DNA of 64,000 nt from Pontederia crassipes. Its lineage: Eukaryota > Streptophyta > Magnoliopsida > Commelinales > Pontederiaceae. Numbering within the stretch: the first letter of the stretch is position 1; each line of letters begins with the position of its first letter. The stretch covers positions 70,950,139 to 71,014,138 of the forward strand of contig CM060196.1 in NCBI GenBank assembly GCA_030549335.1, read 5' to 3'. The notes beneath the pieces are model-generated. The model was not told the DNA's origin. It did not search any database and saw only the letters and a list, made by a program, of their open reading frames with translations. The position numbers were made by a program, and so were the translations under genes. Positions 1 to 11,900 of the stretch are shown piece after piece.

Positions 1-144
1 GAGGTCTAATTCGGGAATTACAGAAATGAGGTGCGACCATCTCTTCTCAGAGTATGGTCATCAAGGAAAGGAAACAACGTTTCGGTAAAAACAACCCTAG
101 AGTCAACCATCACTTCAGCATATATCATTCAAATCCCATCACAA

Positions 145-274
145 CAACAACAACAACAACAACAAAGCCTTATCCCACTAGGTGGGGTCGGCTACATGGA
201 TCATACGACGCTTCGTTGATCCATGTTCATGAGATTCGACAGGGTTTTACGCTGACTGTCGGGGCCTAACACAA
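145..274 (-). mobile_element. SINE-like RTE-derived short element (5' end joined to 3' end)
   Basis: Read on the minus strand, the element starts near TTGTGTTAGGCCCCGACAG (found at the 5' end of the full RTE LINE at 22652). It then jumps directly to CGTCGTATGATCCATGTAGC and ends in ATAAGGCTTTG(TTG)n (the 3' end of the same LINE). The whole reverse-transcriptase ORF is absent. It is flanked by a 10-bp direct repeat CCCATCACAA at 135-144 and 275-284, the expected target-site duplication. So the short form itself was retroposed, presumably in trans by RTE enzymes. Confidence 0.8.
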
Positions 275-841
275 CCCATCACAAATCAGATAAAAAACTT
301 AACAAACAGAACTGATATTGCATTAAAAACAAAGTTCCAACATCCTCTCAAAACAAGTCTCTAAGCTAGAACCATTGCCAGAAAACAAAGGAAATTAGTC
401 ATACATGTCTGGATTCAACATCACACAGAAATGTAAAGAAGAGTTCTCCCTTGGACGTTACAAAATTCAAAACAAAAATAAAACAAGGAAGGAATTAGGA
501 GGGCAAATGCCACAGCCAGCACGACCTCCGGTTGCTGGAGATGGACCTGGAGGCCATGGATGTCCACTGTGCAGCATCTCCCGGGTGGTACCAGCTGGGC
601 ACCATCCTCTGTTGTCCACAACCGTCATGAAACAGAGGTGTGAGACGGCAAGCTTGTCGGTGTTGTGAGGAGCGCTCCCTCTGTTGCGCTGATCCAGGAA
701 TGAGCAACCACAAAGACGGTGAAATACGACTTAAATGGAATGGCCATGAGGCTCCCAGTTCGGCGATAATTGCAGAGCGCAGAAGTGCCGGCTCCGGGGG
801 TTCGCCGCTTACGTTGCCAACAACACAGTCACGTAGTGTGT

Positions 842-1174
842 CTACCGGCGCTGGATCTCCGGTGACCACGGGATGGAGAGGGTGAGGGCCGTCACAGACG
901 CTAGCGCAAAGGTGGCGGTCGGCGTCACTGTTCGTCGTTTACATGCTTGTGGCGACACTGTTGAGTGCTTCCGCTGGGTCAGAGGACACAGCGATCTCCT
1001 GTGGCCCTCCCCCTTACACCGTAGGCATCGGAAAGGGCCGGGACAGGATCTCGCGAAATGGCCATTTTCTAAACATCTGTAACAGTGTGTCGCCGGTTGA
1101 CGATGATCGTGGGCGTCCTGGGTGCGGGTCAGGGTGGTCCAGCCATTGGCAAGACGGAGCACCCTGCGATGCAT
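842..1174 (-). pseudogene. LINE/gag-like fragment with two CCHC zinc knuckles
   Basis: A 110-residue minus-strand open stretch has two adjacent C-x2-C-x4-H-x4-C knuckles (CYRCLENGHFARSC and CLRCKGEGHRRSLC) separated by PGPFR. Paired knuckles of this spacing are typical of L1-type LINE ORF1 (gag-like, nucleic-acid binding) in plants. No start context, promoter or flanking gene supports a host function, and the stretch lies inside an intron of VPS13 on the opposite strand. It is best read as a relic of a retrotransposon ORF. The adjacent minus-strand stretch at 495-869 may be its decayed continuation. Confidence 0.6.
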
Positions 1175-1385
1175 TAGGCCGTGGAGAGAGTCGAGCTGCT
1201 TGCAGAGTGGTGGTGCCTCCGGCGGGGGCTGCCGGAGACAGGGGTGGGCTGCTGGCAGGGACTGCTGGTAGTGGGGTTGTGGATGCTCTAAGGGTCAGTC
1301 TAGAGCTGCTCCAAATGTTTCACTTGTGCTTCTGAACATGAACCTGAGATGATTCTTCGATATTAATTCTTTTATGTCATAGCAG

Positions 1386-2948
1386 GATTATAGTTGCATA
1401 TGTGATGAATTCATGCAGGGCTCTCCTGTCATAAATACACTGCCCGATAGCCCATCTGGAAATACCTATACCAAGTCTCTAAGTAGCTCAGATTCAGATG
1501 CCATGCTGATAGAGAAATTATTTGTTACTGGTGTCCTTGATGAACTAAAGATCTGTTTCAGCTGCAATTATGAAGTAAGGTTTTTGAAGCATGTTGAAAT
1601 TTCCATTTTAAGTCGTTCTTTACTTTAGCTGAATATCCAAGATGTTTCCCAGGATAAACAAACTGTGAAAGATGTTCTGTTGAGCAAAGAGAATCATCTA
1701 TTTGAGTTTCGAGCAGCTGGTGGTCAAGTAAGTTTGTTTGATGAGATATTCCTTGTCCTTCTCATATCCTATCAATTTATGGTTTTTGTCTCTCTTGAAT
1801 TCCCTGAATCAGGTTGAGGTTTCAATGAAGTCAAACAATATCCTTGTTGGGACCATTTTGAGATCTCTGGAAATTGAAGACCAATACTGCTGTAAAGAAG
1901 TAGATATGCCAAGATATCTTGCAAGATCATTCATTGACACTATGGAATCATCATGGTCTACTTCAAGTAATCTTAATCAAGAGAATATTAACAGGAACTC
2001 ATTGAGCAAATCTGGAAGTGAAGATAAGTTTTTTGAGGCATTGGAGGATCTGGATTCCCTGAATGACACTCCTATGGGCCAGAAAAGCATGCTCAAGTCC
2101 TTCAGCACCCAACGCTCCTTGCCATCTTCAATAATTTTTCCAGGACCTCCTAATTTTTTTCGTATCCCTGCTTTGCTACCTGATATTGATTTGCCACTTG
2201 ACAGTTTGAATTCAGAAAAAAGTGATACATTTAATAGTTTTGTGAAAGCTCAGATGATTATTTATGATCAGAGGTCGCCTTCATATGCCAATGTGGACAA
2301 CAAGGTAAATAACCCTGGTTCTCTTTCCATTGATAGTCTCCAACTAATTCTAACATGTTTGAACCTGAGATTATTGAAACATTATTTTCAGGTGATGATT
2401 AGTCTCTCCACATTGTCATTTTTCTGCCACCGGCCAACTATTGGTGCAATTTTGAATTTTACCAATGCAATTAACATTCTTGATGGGAATACCGATTCTG
2501 AAGAATTTACTGGGATGACTTTGAACTCTGTGTTAAGTACACCAAAGAGTGCTTCGAGTGAAAAGCATAAGACAGAAGAGCCTGTGGTGAAAGAACTGTT
2601 TTGGAAAAACAAAACACGAGTCATTTTTCATCTAACATTAAATATGGCCACAGCACAAATTTTTCTGATGAATGAAACTGGAAGTTCTCTTGTGACTTTG
2701 TCGCAAAATAATTTAGTTTCTGACATCGAGGTTTGTTGAATTCATTTTACATGCTCATAGGTCTCATCTTAACTCGATGTTGATGTTATACCTTGTAATC
2801 TTGATGTTGCCTGTAGGTGCTTTCATCTTCATACAGAATAAAAGCTGCCCTGGGGAATCTGAAGATTAGTGATGATAGTCTTCCTGACAGTCATCCATAC
2901 TTTTGGGTTTGTGATATGAGAAACCCTGGAGGTAGCTCATTTGTTGAG
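1386..2948 (+). CDS. VPS13 exons 1-5 of the window: N-terminal/middle groove region
   Basis: Five exons (1386-1574, 1629-1727, 1813-2304, 2392-2730, 2817-2948) joined by short introns of 54-87 bp, all phase 0. The acidic/serine-rich start (SLSSSDSDAM) is followed by segments such as FEFRAAGGQVEVSMKSNN, which fit the beta-strand repeats that build the lipid groove of VPS13. Exon 1 is preceded by a TAGCAG double acceptor, so a one-residue (Gln) start difference is possible. No chorein_N signature is visible; it must lie upstream. Assignment rests on continuity of frame with the clearly recognisable exons further on. Confidence 0.85.
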
Positions 2949-5900
2949 GTACTGTATGGATAGTGTTTCTCCAAATTACCTTTTTGGTCATATACTCTCT
3001 TGACTAGTTTACTATGATTTTTTGAAGGACTAAATTTACTTTGAGTACTAGAGATGACTGCATCTACCTGGCTTATGTTCCTTGGCGCACACAACTGTAT
3101 ATCTATACCCACATATTTAATGAAATTGCATGAAGATTTCCTTTTAGTTCCAAACTCTCATACACAGATTTACTATCATTACCAACATATTTAATACAAA
3201 TGGGTTACTATATTTCCTTAGCCATCCTCCCTCTAAAATACCTGGCATGCTGCAGTGTTACGTTCATTCTAGTGACATAAAAATTAATGAATCTAGGAAA
3301 GTACAAAGAAAATCAAACGTTACTGCAGGCGCTGCTCTTCATTGCCTTTGGAATAGCAGTAGAGTGAAGAGGGTCTGGGATTTTCTCCACTTGCTTTACT
3401 TACGATCAATTATCTACATCTTTCAAATCTCTTTGCAACTAACGAATGACTTCCCCTTGACAGAGGAGGCATCACTAGAACTGATTATTTGTTTGATGAG
3501 TATGGCTTGAACTTTTTTATTTCATCTCTGGGACATCTTGTGTCAAGCATGTAGTTGGGCTTGTACCATGAGGACTGTACTAAGAATGGGTGCCAGTTGT
3601 CATTCACATTGCATTTGTCACTTATTTTTCAGCTAAATGATTTCTTATGAGTTTAAGTTGCACATCTGAACATTTTATTTTTGTCCAAGAAAGATGCACA
3701 AAAGACAACATTTTGTATTAGCCTCTGACGTGGCCTTACCTGAAAAGCCAAATAGTGGTTGAAAAATCATCTTAACTCTCTGTAGTTTGTCTCTATGTTT
3801 GGTTTCACCCTGCTCTGTCAATTATTTGCTGACATTTGTTCTATAGTTTCTAGGGGTGGAAATTTCATGCAAGTCATGGTAAGCTGGTGGCATGTGCCGG
3901 TTCTTACCAATGCACTTGTCTGAAGAAACTGTGTTATTTCATATCACTGGATTACATACCAATATGATGTAACATACATGTCCACATTAAGATATGATGT
4001 TATGTTGTATATTGTCCAATGCATGATGGTCTATGATCTTGCTATTTAATTTATTTCTTGTGTTATTTCACTAATTTCTTCTATTTCTTGGTAGTGTATT
4101 GTATTTTTTCCACTATTTTGTGAATATGTTACATTGGTATAATTCTCCACAGTTCGAGTTTAGTTCCTTCAGCATTGATGATGAAGGTTATCCTGGCTAT
4201 GATTATAGTCTAGTTGGACAGTTCTCAGAAGTTCGGATTGTATACTTGAATCGCTTTGTGAACGAAGTAAGTTGTGACAGTTTGTTCTTCATGACTATTC
4301 AACTTTCTCATTTTAGAAAGATCGACCTGCAGATTGTTGGTTATTTTATGGGCCTAGTACCTAATAATCCGGACGCTGTGGTCAAGTTGAAAGATCATGT
4401 GACTGACTCTGAGAAGTGGTTTAGTCAATCTGAAATAGAAGGATCCCCTGCTCTGAAGTTGGATATTTCTCTTGACAGGCCAATAATTTTGTTGCCTCAG
4501 CGGACAGAGAGCATGGAGTAAGTATTTTGGGACAAAATTCTTTTACTATTTTTTTCGTTTGTAGAGTTGAGATAATAGCATATTTTTGGTCCTCTTAATG
4601 TGAATTATTTGGCTGCAGTTATCTGGAGCTTGATGTGCTTCATATTACAGTGAAGAACACATTCCAGTGGTTTGGTGGTGATAAAAATGACTTGAATGCT
4701 GTTCGTATGGAAACTCTGATTGTTAAGGTATGATTCGTTGGCACTTTCCTTGGATCCCCTCCTATTCTTTTTTGAGGAGGGAAGGGATGATTATAAAGTT
4801 GCTAGTTTTCCATCATATATTTAAACCTAGTGTGTATATGAACACAAAAGCCGAAAGTAGCATGAAATGGATGGGTTCGCCCTTTCTTGATCTTTTTTGT
4901 CTACTTCAGCTTTGATAATGATTAAGCCTGTATCTCTATAAGCCCATACGTATCTTTTGTCTACTTCATCTTTGATATTGGCAACTCTTTTTTCTGAAAA
5001 ATAAAATTTAAGATAGTGCGATAAAAAACACATTATCCATTTATTATGCCTCTCAGACCCAGATTATTGTTTCCGTTGAATTTGTTGCCTTTCTTTTGAA
5101 CTTCATATTTCATAAGTGAAGGTTGAAGACATCAACTTAACAGTCGGCAGCGGCAATATATCGGGTGAAACAATCATCCATGATGTTGAGGGGCTATCTA
5201 TTGTAGTCAAAAGATCATTAAGGGATTTGCTGCACCAAATTCCAAGCACAGAAGTTACTGTTCAGGTGATTCCTAACGGGTTAAGACTTATGTTTTGTTT
5301 TTTTTACATTCTGATTACTTATCTGGTTATGGCTATTTTCATATTGTCCATTTTCAATTTGTCAGATTGATACCCTCAAGGCAGCTTTGTCGAATCGAGA
5401 GTATGAGATAATTGTTGAATGTGCATCGTCCAATTTCTCAGAGACACCTCACATTGTGCCTGCTCTGGATAATGATATTGGAAATTTTGATAAAAGTGTG
5501 CCGATGCCTTTAAGATCTCTTACTGAAGCTGCTGTTGAACCTGAGACCCAGAGCATAGGAGGATGGATAACAATGAAAGTGGTTGTTGCTATACATTTGA
5601 TTGAGCTTTCGCTGCATTCTGGATTATCTAGAGATTCACCTCTAGCTCGAATCAAGGTATATATTGCCTCTGTTAATCTGAGAATATATATCATGAGAAG
5701 GTACATGCATAATGTCATTATTCATCCTAGTATATTTGGTGTAGCGAACTATGGGCTTAAAAGTGTCAGTAGAAAATGAGAAATCTCAAATCAGGGAAAT
5801 AGATGTAGTAATCAAGAGAAAGTTTCACATTATTGATGCATTCTAATAGATAAGATTTCATTTTTCTTTTCATTTTGACACTATTCGCATTAATTCAGCG

Positions 5901-8900
5901 AATCTAACTTGAGATGGTAATTCATCTAGTTCCTTCCCATGACCATTTATTGGCTCTCATAAGTGGACTTGAGTTCTGCATGGCAATGGTAAATCTGTCA
6001 TGTCATTTCCTCTAAGTAGGTATGCTGTAATCTTTTGTTTGATTATGACAGGCAATGGGAGCTTGGCTTCTCTACAAGTCCAACACATCTGATGAGGGTT
6101 TTCTCTTTGCAACTTTGAAGGGGTTCTCTATCATTGATGATCGGGAAGGAACCAAAGATGAACTCAGACTTGCAATAGGAAACTTTAATGTCTTACAGTC
6201 CATACCTTCTCATTTTGACGCAAATGATGACACTATTGATCAATCAGATGATTATAGGGGAAACAAATTACAGAAACAACATGGCCTTGAGCCAGTACCA
6301 TCTATGCTTATTCTTGATATCTTATTTAGAAAAGCTTTGACAAAGATATCTTTAGGTGTCCAGAGGCCAAGATTGCTCGTGGCCCTTGATTTCTTACTTG
6401 CTGTAGCAGAATTTTTTTCTCCTTCGGTACGCAACATTCTATCAGATGAGGATGATACAGACCCTTTACACATTACTGATGCAGTAATCCTTAACTTCCC
6501 AACATATATTCAGCCTTCTCCCATTTATTCTCTCTCTCCTCAGAAACCTTTGATAGTTGATGATGAAAACTTAAACCATTTCATATATGATGGAAAAGGT
6601 GGTAAACTATATTTGCAAGATAGAGCGGGCAAAAATCTCTCTTGTCCTAGCTATGAGTCCATTATTTATGTGGGAAGTGGCAAGAGACTGCAATTTAAAA
6701 ACGTAACGATAATGGTATCCTCTCGTGCTTTCAAATGTTTTGAATTTTCAATAGCTAAATCTCAAAGGCTAATTTTTTACACATCGATCCGCAGAATGGA
6801 GAGTATCTAGATTCCTGTATATTTCTTGGAACAAACAGCAGTTATTCAGCATCAGAGGCTGACTGTGTAATCCTTAAAGGAGGGGAGACAAATGATTCTC
6901 TTGATTTTCATGAGGAAAGAGCAGGATCTTTGAAACCTCAAACAGATCCTGTGTCATCTGAGATTGTAATTGAGCTGCAGGTATTCAAATGGAGTCGTGT
7001 TTCTATTTTTTTTCATTTATCCTGTTCTGCATATTTTTATTTTATTTGCTATCAACTAATACCCCAAAAAAGTGATATATATACATGGATGACAATCACA
7101 AAACTTGGTAGTCATCCTTTTCTCAAAAAAAAAAAAAAGGGAAAAACTAATACCCTAAAGAGTTCAGTGTATAGAGTTATTTGCCTTTACCTTCTCTTAA
7201 CGAACGTTACATTTAACCTTAAACTATAAAATTATCCACTTACCCGATAAATTTTCTTCAATTTGACATTTATTTCCTTCTGACAGATTTCAGTTTTCTG
7301 TTATTTGAATTTTTTAATCTGTTTACTGAGAAAGGAAAAGGATGGCTACCAAGTCTTGGTATCAACCCCGTTTGTATTAAAACCAGAAACTACAAGATTT
7401 ACAATTGCGAAAACCAGAAACAAAAACTCAACAGAAGTGAGGTATGATGTACACTTCTCTACAAAACAACACCAAGGGATAATTACACTGTGCTTAGGTG
7501 AACATGGCAGACAAGGAGATCAACAGTGGACTCCACCACTCTTAAATGTCATACAGTCCTAGGCACGAACTCCAAAATGCATAGTGTGTACATGCGGTAC
7601 CCATGTTGGGTGCCTATTACCCACATGTGAAATCCTGCCTGGTCTCTAGAGGCTAATGAGCACCTTGATTTAAGGGGTGAGCAGAACCACCAAAAGAGTG
7701 TGCCACCTCATGTTGTACATCTATTTTAGGATCTTAACCAAGCAAAAATCTTGACTTTAAGTGTCATGCGGGATTGCCAAAAGAGTGTGTTGTTCATCCT
7801 AATGTCATCCGGAACTTGCTCATTGGAAGGAGGCATAGGTAAATTCCACGTACTGGCTATTGACCAAAGAACCATGCCTGAAAATCCGCTCTGGAGGTGT
7901 GTAGGTATAATTGATTATTATATAAGATAATGTGAAAAAATACTTTAATAAATAATATTAATTAATAATATTTTACTATACTATAATACTAATTCAAGTA
8001 TAATAAATAATTAAGAAAATAATTATTTAATATTTGTTTTTAGAAGGAATAATTATTTAATATTGGATCAAATAATTTATTTTATAAGCTGAATGATTAT
8101 TCATTAGTAAATAAATAATTATATAATTTTTTTACTATAATACTAAGTAAACTATTATAAATAAGTAATAAAAATATTTATCGATTATTAGATCTAAATA
8201 AATTTATTTTACAAGTTTTAGAATAAGGTATTAATAATATATAATATATAATATATAATATATAATATACTATTAAATTGAGACAAGTAGGTTTAAAAGT
8301 AGGGCCACCTAATTTTAGACCTACATGTCAAATAAACGACGTCAGTTCTTGCTTGTACAAGAACTTGGATGTAGGAATTTAGGGTCACGTGACCCTTTGA
8401 CCAAAACCTAACTTCTGGTCGATTTTCTTTAGTTGTTGTTTGATAGAACTTGGACAAGTTCTGGCCCAAGTTCTACATCCAAACATAGCGAACAATTCCA
8501 TTCCTGCACTTAGCCATTTTGAGGATGGGAGAACATTGATTAATAATAAAAGAAAGAGCTCAACCATGAAAATGAGTGAAGTTGAGAAACATGTTTTCTC
8601 TTCTTATTCATCAAACACTAGTACCTCCTTATTTATAATAAAGGTAGGCTAGAATATCACTCTAGAATATTTGGGATATTATCCCAGAAAATCTGAAATA
8701 TTAATCCTGAATATTCTAAGTAGAGGCAAAATAGGAAACCAATAATATTAAAGAAATGCACATCATATCTCCTTTCAACACTCTCCTCTAAGCTAGAGTG
8801 TAAATATCACTTGGGCTCAACTTGAAACATATAACCTGGAGTTTCTTCTTGGGAAGTACTTTAGTAAAGATGTCAGCTAGTCGATCTTCAATGGCCAAGT

Positions 8901-11900
8901 GTGGAGTGGGTATCTTAGTTAGAATAGCATCACGAATGAAGTGGCAGTCCACTTTTATGTGTTTAGTCCGCTCCTCAAACACAAGATTGTTTGCAATGAA
9001 AATCCAATACATAGTCTGCTGGCCTTGCACCTCGATCTGGTCAATCATGTTTGCCCTCCGGTGCAAGCTCATGTATAAGTGAAAAATTATCATTATGCAT
9101 TAATCCAGAAGTTAATTTATATATGCAACCATGACTATATAAGCATCTAAACTAACTTAATATGATAATTAAAAGCATGATTATGTTAAAATGATGTTTG
9201 TGAAGCACATCTGTGACAATTGACCCCATGTGGGCAGCACCTTCTTCATCCTCTGAGGCAGACGACATGGCGGCCAAGCTAGCCTTCTTGTCGCACTTCC
9301 TTGCGTAGTGCGGCCCTCCACAGACGTAGCACCTCAACGTCTTCTTGGCATCTCCCTTGTTGGTCTTCATCACCTTATGGCCGCCTCTCCGGCCAAATGA
9401 CAAAGCATGTACTAGCCAAAGAACATGTCGAGGAACTAGTGCAACCACTTGCCCCATACATTAGAATGGAATATTTCAGTGATCAGAAATTGTGGAACTA
9501 TTGTCATCTTCTAAACCCAAGTGATTAACCAAGATGAAGTTCAATAAATTTTATTTCATTCTTTTGCATCTTTGTCAAAAATCAAGGTAGTCATACTTTA
9601 GTTGTCAAGAAAATTCCCATCTATTTCAGAGATTTTTTTTTTATCATTGATAAAATAAGTACATAAATAAACTTTCTACAAGTTCGGTTACGGGTCATCC
9701 GAGGAGGATGTAGGTTCAAATACCGTTTAGAGTTTTTGATGAAAATATTGAAACCTATCTCTACTAGCATTTAACATTTAGTGATAAGAGGTTTATATTT
9801 TTTTTCTAATTTTATCCTTATTCAAATGCATTATTTTTTCTTGATTTATCTTATTATTTTCTCATTTTTATGTTATCACCATTCAATTATATTTATTTTA
9901 ATATTCATGCTTAATTAATTGAAAATTATTTATTTGTTAACCGTGAATAAACATTTAATTTAATAATTAATACTTTCATATCATGTATGCACTATATAAA
10001 ATTTATTGTCAATGTAAATTTTTAATAAAAAATAATTATAAGATTTATTTTATTTAATTGAGATATAAATAATTTATTATTATATTATAATAATAATTTT
10101 ATAGTGATTGAATTTAATAATTTATTATATTTCCAATTATGTCTTTTTTATATTCATTAGCTAATTGTACCATTAAATTTACTAAACACTTAGTTGTTGA
10201 TATCTCTACTACTATGTGCTAATTGAATTGTTATTTGCTACCAAACCGCTATCTACTTATTAAATCGCTAATAATGTCAAACAAAGTTGTAGTCCAATTA
10301 AAATGTGCAAGGCACTTTTTGAAGGCCAGATTCAATCCTTCCTAGTTCGAGTCAGGTGGTCGGATTACAAAATCATCATCTTTTTTAATTTATCTTACTT
10401 GAAAAAATATTATTAATATTAATATTTTTTTAAAAGTGTAATATAATTGGTCAAATATTTTGAATATCATTTTATATGTTTAAAATATTTTATCTTAATA
10501 TTTATAACCGGTCTTGAATGATCTTGTATTAAGAGCTAAACTAACTAAAGGAATGGGGCATATATAATTTTAAATAAAATATAAATTTAAAGCTAAAAAA
10601 TAATTTAAAATTAAAATAATCGAGTTTTTGAATCGGTCGAGTCATCTCGGATTGAAAAACTTTAATCTAATTGGTCAAATCAAAATAATGTCGACTATGG
10701 TCTGACCCCACCATTGACTTGACTCGACCCAAACTAGCTTGGGTTGGGTTGAGTCTGGTCATCGAGGTCACTGAATCGACTCGACCTAGTAAATACCTCT
10801 ATAATTATACGAGTTTTGTTAAATCTTTTGGATAAATTTTAGCAAGTAATGAACTTTACTTTCTTTTTTCAACTCGGACCTCAAACTTTAGTTTATAGTG
10901 AAATTGTCCTCTAACTATTAATTTATTTGACCTATACTCATTTTGATGGACTATCGCTGACAAGGCACATCAAACTTTAGTTTATAATGAAACCCTCCTA
11001 TTGTTATTAACTTATTGGGTTATTTTCATAAACCACCCTTATTAAACTATCGCGATTTTCCACATTTAACCCCCAAACTACGAACTTATTTTGTTGGATC
11101 CCTAAACTATCGCCTCCCACCTGAAGCCAGGTCTGCCGGGAGTGTTGCCTCTACTCGATCTCCAACTTCCAATCCTCAAGCTGGATGGTCTCCTAGGCGA
11201 TGCTCGAACACCTCTACATCTAAGGTGTCGAGAGACCTCCAACCGATCCATGTGGGCAGTGACTCCTAAGGCCTCCGTTCTCCTCTACTCCCGGGCCTGC
11301 TGTATCTGTCAGCGGTGGGTCCGGAGGAACGATCGCAAGCCGTCCAGTCGAGTGGCCATGGTCCTGGCCGCAGTGTCCTCTGCCGGAATGTTCCGCCAAC
11401 GATCCACCAACAGCTGGCGAAGACCATCCTCCAATAGCCATGAGCGTTCGAACCGAAAGAGTGAGCGCTGGGACTGGCTGTCATTGGACTGCCACATGAG
11501 GGGTGTGGTCCGAAAATGGCCGGTCCAGCGCCTGAACATCTGCCAAGTGATGAGCCCTCTGTGAGGTCCAACGATCCAAGGAACCCATCAATCCTCGATC
11601 TAGTCATCGGCTCCACAGTACTCCGCCAAGTAAATCTATAGTTCGTGATCGGGAACTCGACCAACGACTTATAATCCATGAAGTCTCTGAACTCCTCAAT
11701 GCCGGCATCTCTCTCGCCATACTTGATGTGTCAAGAATGACATTGAATTTGCCCCATCAACCACCTGACATCGGGAGATGGGATCGTGCATCTCTGAGCT
11801 CCTCCCACAGAGCCCCACGCAGGGATATCGAGCAAGGACTGTAGACACATGAGATGAGGTACACACAACCGTCAGCCCGGCGTCGTAGGTGGGCTGTCGT

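Larger units (their letters stand above)
1..1385. other. Intron upstream of the first visible VPS13 exon, with retroelement relics
   Basis: No host exon was recognised here. The stretch holds a SINE-like RTE derivative (145-274) and a minus-strand zinc-knuckle relic (842-1174) in a moderately GC-rich segment (about 480-1300) unlike the AT-rich flanking intron. It ends in a TAGCAG acceptor at 1380-1385. An upstream exon beyond position 1 is inferred because the VPS13 frame enters at 1386 without a start codon. Confidence 0.6.

Noticed and set aside
9670..9730. tRNA gene or tRNA-derived SINE (GGTTCAAATACC B-box-like)
   Set aside because: No matching A box at the right spacing and no clover-leaf pairing. 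A similar weak string near 63400 also fails.
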